A stretch of DNA of 8,426 nucleotides from Oscillospiraceae bacterium (GTDB lineage: Bacteria > Bacillota > Clostridia > Oscillospirales > Acutalibacteraceae). How positions within the stretch are numbered: position 1 is the stretch's first letter; each line of letters starts with the position of its first letter. Shown here in pieces: positions 1 through 4,682 of the stretch. The notes under the pieces were generated by a model. It made no database searches. It was not told the DNA's origin and saw only the letters and a program-made list of their open reading frames with translations. Both the position numbers and the translations under genes were made by a program. The stretch lies in assembly GCA_009783605.1 (NCBI GenBank), contig WRDE01000072.1, positions 1 through 8,426 of the forward strand, in the 5' to 3' direction.

Positions 1-140
1 CCACCGCTGCCGGCGCCGCCACCACCAGGGGCGAACAACCCCCGAAAACCGGCGCCGAAGGCATGGTTATCCCGGGCATTCTCGTTGCCGCCGCCGCGCT
101 GACGGTTGCGCTGGTTGCGTCGAAGAAGAAGGAAGATTAA
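1..140 (+). CDS. C-terminal end of a cell-wall-anchored surface protein (partial)
   Basis: The frame is open from the left edge of the window to a TAA at 138-140, so only the last 45 codons are present. The visible tail has a short Thr/Ala/Gly stretch, then GEQPPKTGAEG, then a hydrophobic segment of about 20 residues (MVIPGILVAAAALTVALVA), and ends in SKKKED. This order (PxTG-like motif, membrane span, positive tail) is the layout of a sortase sorting signal in Gram-positive bacteria. The motif here reads QPPKTG rather than LPXTG. If it works as a sorting signal, the protein would be cut between T and G and linked to peptidoglycan. It could instead be a plain C-terminal membrane anchor. The ectodomain lies outside the window, so the function cannot be named. 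Confidence 0.7.
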   Translation, partial: TAAGAATTRGEQPPKTGAEGMVIPGILVAAAALTVALVASKKKED

Positions 141-147
141 GACATTT

Positions 148-281
148 ACAAACGCCGCTAAGAGATAGATGAAAGAATTGGTTTGTTTGGCGGCGTTTGT
201 GAGCGTTCTAACGCATTTGTGCGGGAACGTAAGGCAATCCAGCTTTATTTCTCATTGTAGTATCCTTTGCGTTAAAACGCA
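148..281 (+). other. Structured non-coding leader region with three hairpins
   Basis: This stretch between the surface-protein stop and the terminator-like stem has no convincing gene. It contains a perfect 11-bp inverted repeat (ACAAACGCCGC at 148-158 with its complement at 190-200). It also contains a nested hairpin (CGTTC 204-208 with 225-229, and CGCA 212-215 with TGCG 220-223). A third short hairpin is TGCGTT at 268-273 with AACGCA at 276-281. I do not recognise a known riboswitch class. It may be the 3' untranslated region of the upstream gene, a small RNA, or a leader of fhs that starts upstream of the predicted promoter. Confidence 0.4.
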
Positions 282-283
282 GA

Positions 284-349
284 ACAAAAATATGTTCGCC
301 AGTCCGCAGACTCTTTTGCGCGGCAAAGACTGGCGAACATATTTTTTGT
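284..349 (+). terminator. Long A/T-flanked hairpin, probably a bidirectional terminator
   Basis: A 19-bp perfect stem pairs 286-304 (ends in TATGTTCGCCAGTC) with 328-346. The outer part is A-rich on the left and T-rich on the right, so a U-tract follows the stem on either strand. A short inner stem (CGCA 305-308 with TGCG 317-320) can form in the loop. It lies before the fhs promoter and would insulate fhs from the upstream gene. Confidence 0.6.
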
Positions 350-368
350 GCATGGGTTGATTAAAACC

Positions 369-397
369 TTGCCCCAAACCCAATTTTATGGTATAGT
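369..397 (+). promoter_or_regulatory. Sigma-A-type promoter of fhs with extended -10
   Basis: A -35 TTGCCC at 369-374 and a -10 TATAGT at 392-397 are separated by exactly 17 nt. The -10 is preceded by TGG (389-391), the TGn extension. It lies about 35 nt upstream of the fhs start and downstream of the terminator-like hairpin, which is the expected position. Confidence 0.6.
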
Positions 398-431
398 TTT
401 ATTCAATATATAAACCGAAAGGATTGTTTAC

Positions 432-2114
432 ATGCCGCATCTCTCCGACATTGATATTGCGCGAAAAGCCACCCCGCTGCCGATCCGGCAGATCGCCGCC
501 AAAATCGGCATTGACGACGCATTATTGGAGCATTACGGGCAATATAAAGCCAAAGTCAGCCTCGCCGCGCTGAAACCGCAGACCGACGCGCCGGGCGGTA
601 AGCTGATATTGGTGACCGCCATCACGCCGACGCCGGCCGGCGAGGGCAAAACCACCACCACCGTCGGGTTAGGCGACGCGCTGTCCCGGTTGGGCAAAAA
701 AGCGGTGCTGGCGCTGCGGGAGCCGTCGCTGGGACCGGTGTTCGGCGTCAAGGGCGGCGCGGCCGGCGGCGGATATGCCCAGGTCATCCCGATGGAGGAC
801 ATCAACCTGCATTTTACCGGCGACCTCCACGCGGTCGGCGCGGCCAACAATCTGCTGGCGGCGCTGATCGACAACCATATCTATCAGGGCAACGCCCTCG
901 GCATCGACCCCCGCCGGATCAGCTGGAAACGCTGCGTTGACATGAACGACCGGCAGCTGCGGCAGATCACCTGCGGGCTGGGCGGGCGGCTGAACGGTAT
1001 GCCCCGGGAGGACGGCTTCGACATCACCGTCGCCTCCGAAATCATGGCGATATTCTGCCTCGCCTCCGGCGTCACCGACCTGAAAGAGCGGCTGGCGCAA
1101 ATCGTGATCGGTTATACATCCGAGGACAAACCGGTCACCGCCGGCGATCTCAAGGCCCAGGGCGCGCTGGCGGCGCTGCTGAAGGATGCGGTCAAGCCGA
1201 ATCTGGTCCAGACATTGGAGGGGACCCCGGCCTTTATCCACGGCGGCCCGTTCGCCAACATCGCCCACGGGTGCAACTCGGTTACCGCCACCAAAATGGC
1301 ACTGCAATACGGCGAATATACCGTTACCGAAGCTGGGTTCGGCGCCGATCTGGGCGCTGAAAAGTTTTTGGATATCAAATGCCGGGCGGCGGGGCTGTGT
1401 CCCGACGCGGTGGTGATTGTGGCCACCGTCCGGGCGCTGAAGCATCACGGCGGCGCGGCAAAAACCGCGCTCAGTGAGGAAAATCTCTCGGCGCTGACGG
1501 CCGGGCTGCCGAATTTATTGGGCCATATCGACAACGTCACCCGGGTTTTCGGGCTGCCGGCGGTGGTAGCCATCAACCGCTTTCCCCAGGACACCGAGGC
1601 CGAACTGGCGCTGGTCGCCGAAAAATGTACCGCTCTCGGCGCCAACGTGGTCCTGTCGGAGGTCTGGGAAAAAGGCGGCGCAGGCGGCGAAGCGCTGGCC
1701 AAAGAGGTGATCCGGCTATGTGAAAGCGGCGGTAAACCCCTGTTGCGGCCGGTCTATCCGTTGGACATGCCGCTGCGGGGCAAAATCGAAGCGGTGGCGC
1801 AAAACGTCTACGGCGCCGAAGGGGTGGATTTCGTTCCGGCGGCGAAAAAAGAATTGGACAAGTTAGAGGCGATGGGCTATGGCAGACTGCCGGTCTGTAT
1901 GGCCAAAACCCAATACTCCTTCTCGGACAACCCGACCCTTCTCGGCCGTCCGACCGGCTTCCGGATCAGCGTAAAATCGGTCCGGCTGGCCGCCGGCGCG
2001 GGATTCGTGGTAGTACTGACCGGCGAAGTCATGACCATGCCGGGACTGCCGAAAGTGCCGGCGTCGGAGCTGATTGATGTGGATGAGAACGGCGGGATCA
2101 GCGGGCTGTTTTGA
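432..2114 (+). CDS. fhs: Formate-tetrahydrofolate ligase (10-formyl-THF synthetase)
   Basis: This 560-residue cytoplasmic enzyme makes 10-formyltetrahydrofolate from formate, ATP and tetrahydrofolate. It supplies one-carbon units for purines and fMet-tRNA, and serves the methyl branch of the Wood-Ljungdahl pathway where that is present. The ATP loop TPTPAGEGKTTTT lies at residues 65-77. It is followed by the family block LREPSLGPVFGVKGGAAGGGY (about 95-115) and IPMEDINLHFTGD (about 119-131). HHGG in the middle and the FRISVKSVRLAAGAGF and MTMPGLPKVPAS blocks near the C terminus are also typical. The length matches the usual 555-560 residues, so the gene looks intact. The ATG at 432 has AAAGG (418-422) 9 nt upstream. 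No hairpin follows the stop, so transcription could run on into the AT-rich genes downstream. Neighbouring folate genes are absent here. Confidence 0.97.
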   Translation: MPHLSDIDIARKATPLPIRQIAAKIGIDDALLEHYGQYKAKVSLAALKPQTDAPGGKLILVTAITPTPAGEGKTTTTVGLGDALSRLGKKAVLALREPSLGPVFGVKGGAAGGGYAQVIPMEDINLHFTGDLHAVGAANNLLAALIDNHIYQGNALGIDPRRISWKRCVDMNDRQLRQITCGLGGRLNGMPREDGFDITVASEIMAIFCLASGVTDLKERLAQIVIGYTSEDKPVTAGDLKAQGALAALLKDAVKPNLVQTLEGTPAFIHGGPFANIAHGCNSVTATKMALQYGEYTVTEAGFGADLGAEKFLDIKCRAAGLCPDAVVIVATVRALKHHGGAAKTALSEENLSALTAGLPNLLGHIDNVTRVFGLPAVVAINRFPQDTEAELALVAEKCTALGANVVLSEVWEKGGAGGEALAKEVIRLCESGGKPLLRPVYPLDMPLRGKIEAVAQNVYGAEGVDFVPAAKKELDKLEAMGYGRLPVCMAKTQYSFSDNPTLLGRPTGFRISVKSVRLAAGAGFVVVLTGEVMTMPGLPKVPASELIDVDENGGISGLF

Positions 2115-2144
2115 TCTTTAGTCATATTTACGAGGAGGAATTCC

Positions 2145-2201
2145 ATGTGCTGCACAGGATATTATATTTTTGTTTTGGAGGAGAAGTATGAATCAATATA
2201 A
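2145..2201 (+). CDS. Possible 18-residue leader peptide overlapping the receiver-TIR start
   Basis: An ATG at 2145 has a very strong ribosome binding site, AGGAGG at 2133-2138, with a 6-nt spacer. It reads MCCTGYYIFVLEEKYESI and stops at TAA 2199-2201, which is 11 nt inside the next gene (start 2188) in another frame. The ribosome binding site of the next gene (GGAGGAG at 2177-2183) lies inside this ORF, so the two could be translationally coupled. It could instead be the stub of a host gene cut off when the AT-rich segment arrived, or chance. No family is recognisable at this size. Confidence 0.35.
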   Translation: MCCTGYYIFVLEEKYESI

Positions 2202-3090
2202 AGTAAAATATAAAGTATTAGTTCTCGACGACAATCGATTTTTTTTAGATCGATTATACCCTAAAATATGTGAAATAAACTTAAAAACCAATCAATATAT
2301 AATAGAATGTATTTGCGTTTTAAATCGAAGGGATTTTATAAATGAATTGCAAAGTGGTGAGTATGATCTTGTTATCATAGATATTTGTATTAGGGATTCT
2401 GATGAACAAGAAGTATATGATTTTTTACGGAGAAATATGGGAGTTGAATTTAGCGGCCTTGATTTATATCATGAAATAAAAAAATGTTGTCCAAATGCCA
2501 GGGTATTTGCGATGTCAAATCTACCTATTACACATATGCGCGTTGCATTTAATTATAATACAAACATTGATTATTTTTTCAAGGGTGGAACTATGCCTGT
2601 AGATGAAATAGCTCGATGTGTGAAAACTTATTTCGATACTAATATGCGACGTATACGTAACAATGTGTTTATAGTATATGGCCATAATGAATTAATGAAA
2701 AAATCAGCTGAAAATTTTCTTGGAACTTTAGGGTTACGGGCAATTAATTTAGTCGACGATTCAATGAGTGGCATTCAAAGTATATACGATGCCCTTGAGG
2801 ATTGTGCAAATTTAGCAGATTGTGCCATCATCTTAATTTCTGGTGATGATATTGCATACAATAAAAATGGCTTTGAATCTTATCGTGCTCGTCAAAATGT
2901 TGTTTTTGAAATGGGCTTTTTTGCTGGATTTTTAGGTCGAGGGAAAGTAATGGTTTTATATGAAGAAAATAATGACTTTGAGTTCCCTTCAGATATTAAA
3001 GGTGTTTTTTACATTCCTTATAGTAATAATGGTGGTTGGATGTTAATATTAAGAGAGAAACTGAAGAAAATCGGTTTTGAATTAAATTAG
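2188..3090 (+). CDS. Receiver domain fused to a CAP12/Pycsar-type TIR-like domain
   Basis: The 300-residue product has two domains and no signal peptide or membrane span. Residues about 8-147 are a response-regulator receiver. They carry the acidic pair D14-D15, a phospho-acceptor D65 (LVIID), S110 (AMSN) and K132 (YFFKGG). About 17 extra residues lie between D65 and the SGLDLYHEIKK helix. Residues about 159-298 match the TIR-like family once called 'predicted nucleotide-binding protein containing TIR-like domain' (PF10137). They show FIVYGHNE (161-168), ISGDD (217-221), RARQNVVFEMG (233-243), LGRGKV, then PSDIKGVFYIP. E241 is the expected catalytic glutamate. Related TIR effectors degrade NAD+ in CBASS and Pycsar anti-phage immunity, so a phosphorylation-controlled NADase is a reasonable inference. 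The ATG at 2188 follows GGAGGAG by 4 nt; a TTG at 2170 is less likely. The gene is AT-rich, unlike fhs. Its TAG stop includes the first base of the adjoining insertion sequence. Confidence 0.82.
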   Translation: MNQYKVKYKVLVLDDNRFFLDRLYPKICEINLKTNQYIIECICVLNRRDFINELQSGEYDLVIIDICIRDSDEQEVYDFLRRNMGVEFSGLDLYHEIKKCCPNARVFAMSNLPITHMRVAFNYNTNIDYFFKGGTMPVDEIARCVKTYFDTNMRRIRNNVFIVYGHNELMKKSAENFLGTLGLRAINLVDDSMSGIQSIYDALEDCANLADCAIILISGDDIAYNKNGFESYRARQNVVFEMGFFAGFLGRGKVMVLYEENNDFEFPSDIKGVFYIPYSNNGGWMLILREKLKKIGFELN

Positions 3091-3106
3091 ACCTCTTCGG
3101 AAATTA
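3090..3106 (+). repeat. Left terminal inverted repeat of the insertion sequence
   Basis: GACCTCTTCGGAAATTA, the exact reverse complement of the right end. Its first G completes the TAG stop codon of the upstream receiver-TIR gene. Confidence 0.9.
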
Positions 3107-3110
3107 GATT

Positions 3111-3139
3111 TTGACATAAAAATCTAAAAATGGTATAAT
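3111..3139 (+). promoter_or_regulatory. Consensus promoter of the transposase
   Basis: TTGACA at 3111-3116 and TATAAT at 3134-3139 are both perfect consensus hexamers, with a 17-nt spacer and a TGG extended -10 at 3131-3133. Transcription should begin around 3146-3147, at or next to the ATG at 3147. That leaves almost no 5' leader. Confidence 0.8.
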
Positions 3140-3140
3140 C

Positions 3141-3476
3141 ATGAGCATGAAAAATAAATTTGAAAAAGCGCTTGAAATGCGTGACGAGCAATTCCACAGA
3201 TTATTCGGTTTTTCCAAAAAAACAATGCAAAGAATGGTAGAAATATTACAGGAAGCATATGCAGCAAAACACAAACGGAGAGGACGGCATAGTAAACTGG
3301 ATGTTGCGGATATGCTGATGCTGGCGTGTAAATACTGGCGGGAATACGTAACATTTCTATCGCTTGCTCATGAGTTCGGTGTGGCGGAAAGCACGGCGCA
3401 CGACATCACCATATGGGTTGAAAATGTGCTGATAAAGAGCGGAGAATTCGGGTTGCCGGGCAAAAAAAACTGCTGA
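3141..3476 (+). CDS. IS5-family transposase, N-terminal part (orfA)
   Basis: This first phase of the transposase carries the N-terminal DNA-binding part. It resembles the HTH domain found ahead of DDE_Tnp_4 transposases: GRHSKLDVADMLMLACKYW followed by a helix-turn-helix at FLSLAHEFGVAESTAHDITIW. It ends at TGA 3474-3476, just after a run of eight A. Two ATGs are possible, at 3141 and 3147. The one at 3141 lies 1 nt behind the -10 box and should not be in the transcript, so 3147 is more likely. Neither has a visible ribosome binding site. Alone, the product (109 residues from 3147) lacks all catalytic residues. Such products can act as inhibitors of transposition in related elements, but that is inference here. 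Confidence 0.82.
   Translation: MSMKNKFEKALEMRDEQFHRLFGFSKKTMQRMVEILQEAYAAKHKRRGRHSKLDVADMLMLACKYWREYVTFLSLAHEFGVAESTAHDITIWVENVLIKSGEFGLPGKKNC
3464..3470 (+). promoter_or_regulatory. -1 ribosomal frameshift heptamer A AAA AAC
   Basis: In the orfA frame the codons read AAA AAA AAC (3462-3470), which gives the heptamer A_AAA_AAC at 3464-3470. Slipping one base back continues as CTG CTG ACG GAC and runs straight into the DDE phase, which is exactly the -1 frame. The orfA stop follows within two codons. I see no strong stimulatory hairpin downstream. Confidence 0.65.
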
Positions 3477-3982
3477 CGGACAAAAAACTGGAAGTAATCT
3501 TGGTTGACGTCACCGAAAGTCCTGTTGAACGCCCAAAACGCGGACAAAAACGCTGGTATTCGGGAAAGAAAAAACGCCACACAATTAAAAGCCAAATTGT
3601 GATTTGTGCGAAAAGTCTGATGATTATCGCTGTTTTTGTGGATTGCGGCAGCACGCATGACTTTAAGATTTGGAAAAAGTCGATCGGTGTGAAAGTGATA
3701 AAACACATCAAAATCCAAGCGGACAGCGGGTATCAAGGCATTGACAAATTGCATAAAAACAGCGAAACGCCGAAGAAAAAGAGCAAGAAACAGCCTTTGA
3801 CCAAAGAAGAAAAAGCGAATAACCGTCGAATCGGAGCGGAACGTGTTCCCGTTGAGTATGTCAATTGCCGGTTAAAACGCCTGCATATTCTTGCCGAGCG
3901 GTACAGAAATCGTCGTAAACGTTTCGGCTTGCGATTGTCTCTTTTTTGCGGTCTACATAACTTCGAGTTGGCGAATGGTTAA
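3467..3982 (+). CDS. IS5-family transposase, DDE catalytic part (orfB, -1 frame)
   Basis: This phase continues orfA after a -1 shift and gives a fused protein of about 278 residues, normal for small IS5 transposases. The triad is visible as D121 (LVDVTESP), D193 (QADSGYQG) and E237 (VPVEYVNCRLKR), counted from the ATG at 3147. The signature VERPKRGQKRWYSGKKKRHT follows the first aspartate, as in DDE_Tnp_4 proteins. The frame lacks an ATG near its beginning; a TTG at 3500 has no ribosome binding site, so frameshifting is the likely route. The TAA at 3980-3982 lies inside the right terminal repeat. The catalytic part looks intact. If the A run is instead a decayed single frame, the element would be inactive. 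Confidence 0.85.
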   Translation, partial: KLLTDKKLEVILVDVTESPVERPKRGQKRWYSGKKKRHTIKSQIVICAKSLMIIAVFVDCGSTHDFKIWKKSIGVKVIKHIKIQADSGYQGIDKLHKNSETPKKKSKKQPLTKEEKANNRRIGAERVPVEYVNCRLKRLHILAERYRNRRKRFGLRLSLFCGLHNFELANG

Positions 3983-3996
3983 TTTCCGAAGAGGTC
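3980..3996 (-). repeat. Right terminal inverted repeat of the insertion sequence
   Basis: TAATTTCCGAAGAGGTC, the exact complement of the left end and followed by TA at 3997-3998. It contains the stop codon of the transposase. Confidence 0.9.
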
Positions 3997-4239
3997 TATT
4001 GATTATTGAGTAAATAAAAGTATCCATACAAAAATTCTAAAAGTTATTTTAATTTTCGTGTTATGGACAATGTGTGGAGTTGTATCTTTGGAGAACGATA
4101 CTCTTTGTGTTTCCTATTGAACGTAGTCATTCTCGACTTTCGATATAAGTACTTTTTTTGTCCGGAAAAAATACTGAATAATATTCGCATTCTTCACAGT
4201 AATATTCAATAATGTTCCCATTGTCAAGAGGTGTTTGAT
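3997..4239 (+). other. AT-rich spacer; original 3' end of the receiver-TIR gene
   Basis: No supported gene lies here. The first bases (TAT TGA, 3997-4002) would complete the receiver-TIR reading frame if the insertion sequence were removed, giving one extra Tyr and then a stop. An imperfect palindrome with A and T tracts centred on CCGG lies at 4148-4175 and could be a weak terminator of that gene. The right part holds three phased direct repeats ahead of the XRE gene. Confidence 0.5.
4179..4217 (+). promoter_or_regulatory. Three phased direct repeats, possible XRE operator
   Basis: TAATATTC occurs at 4179-4186 and 4200-4207, and TAATGTTC at 4210-4217. Start-to-start spacings are 21 and 10 bp, about two turns and one turn of the helix, so all three face the same side of the DNA. 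They end about 22 nt before the GTG of a small XRE regulator, where an autoregulatory operator would be expected. The sequences are AT-rich and short, so chance is a real alternative. Confidence 0.3.
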
Positions 4240-4446
4240 GTGTATTTTAAGAGAATCGGAGATTTGCGGATTGACAGAGATAAAACCCAGCAGGAAATTG
4301 CGGATATGCTGTTGTGCAACCGGCAGGTTTACGCCAGATATGAAAGGGGAATAAGGGAGATCCCTGTTTCGATGCTGATTAAAATCGCGAAATATTATCA
4401 TGTCAGTATGGATTATATTGTGGAATTGACCAATATTCCCCATTAA
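4240..4446 (+). CDS. Small XRE-family helix-turn-helix regulator
   Basis: The product is a 68-residue single-domain protein of the Cro/CI (HTH_3) type. It begins MYFKRIGDLRIDRDKTQQEIADMLL, continues with the recognition-helix region CNRQVYARYERGIREIP, and ends LIKIAKYYHVSMDYIVELTN. This start, the YERG turn and the D-Y-I-x-x-L-T-N ending are typical of stand-alone XRE repressors common in Clostridia and their mobile elements. The GTG at 4240 is preferred because AAGAGG (4226-4231) lies 8 nt upstream. The GTG at 4231 would overlap that site. It probably binds DNA as a dimer. Its target is unknown, but the repeats just upstream are a candidate. Composition is intermediate between the AT-rich segment and the GC-rich core. 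Confidence 0.88.
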   Translation: MYFKRIGDLRIDRDKTQQEIADMLLCNRQVYARYERGIREIPVSMLIKIAKYYHVSMDYIVELTNIPH

Positions 4447-4491
4447 AATGCGGAATTTAAGGGCTATCAATCGTCTGTGCAGCAGCCGTTG

Positions 4492-4522
4492 GGGGCGGGC
4501 CTTGTGTCCGCCCTTTCTTTTT
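4492..4522 (+). terminator. GC-rich hairpin with T tract, also a dispersed repeat copy
   Basis: GGGCGG (4493-4498) pairs with CCGCCC (4508-4513) across a 9-nt loop and is followed by TTTCTTTTT, so it can end transcription of the XRE gene. The 22 nt at 4492-4513 match 20 of 22 positions with 7999-8020 in the same orientation, so the hairpin is also a repeated element of this genome. Confidence 0.7.
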
Positions 4523-4618
4523 GATGTTTCGGTAATCATAAAGATAGAACAGGCGAAGCCGCGCTTTAGCGCACGAGCCCGGAAGTGCAAACATTTCACA
4601 AAAATAATTTTCCCAAAC

Positions 4619-4646
4619 TGAAACCTTTTGCCTGTCTCATCAGTGT
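4619..4646 (+). promoter_or_regulatory. Candidate ECF-sigma promoter (autoregulation)
   Basis: TGAAACCTTTT at 4619-4629 closely matches the -35 element recognised by many ECF sigma factors (TGAAAC with T-rich flank). About 16 nt later CAGTGT (4641-4646) sits where a CGTN -10 element is expected; this part is a weak match. The implied start near 4652 would leave a leader of about 30 nt that contains the ribosome binding site of the sigma gene. The sigma factor downstream probably drives its own operon. Confidence 0.4.
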
Positions 4647-4682
4647 TATATACAGGAATGTTCAAAAAAAGGAGGCGTTATT

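Larger units (their letters stand above)
3090..3996 (+). mobile_element. Complete IS5-family (IS427-like) insertion sequence, 907 bp
   Basis: The element is bounded by a perfect 17-bp inverted repeat (GACCTCTTCGGAAATTA at 3090-3106 and its complement at 3980-3996). TA flanks it on both sides (3088-3089 and 3997-3998), consistent with a TA target duplication. It encodes a DDE transposase in two overlapping phases joined by a -1 slippery site, and has its own consensus promoter just inside the left end. Exact terminal repeats, an intact reading path and the matching TA flanks suggest a recent and possibly still active insertion. The IS427 subgroup is inferred from the TA target and the split ORFs; I could not compare it with a database. 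Confidence 0.88.

Noticed and set aside
169..360. Plus-strand ORF of 63 codons before fhs
   Set aside because: It has no good ribosome binding site, runs through several hairpins including the 19-bp terminator-like stem, and resembles no protein.
141..431. THF-type or other folate riboswitch ahead of fhs
   Set aside because: I could not fit the conserved core of a known class, and the likely promoter lies downstream of all the hairpins.
669..1448. Minus-strand ORF of 259 codons opposite fhs
   Set aside because: It is a GC-rich shadow of a clearly real gene and has low-complexity, His/Arg/Gly-rich content.
2188..3090. Receiver-TIR gene as a pseudogene broken by the insertion sequence
   Set aside because: The insertion touches only the last codon; both domains and their key residues are intact.
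4063..4212. Short plus-strand ORF of 49 codons between the IS and the XRE gene
   Set aside because: No ribosome binding site, and it overlaps the phased repeats; the composition is that of random AT-rich sequence.
4114..4665. Minus-strand ORF of 183 codons covering the XRE gene
   Set aside because: It lies opposite a well-supported XRE gene and crosses a terminator hairpin; no recognisable domain.
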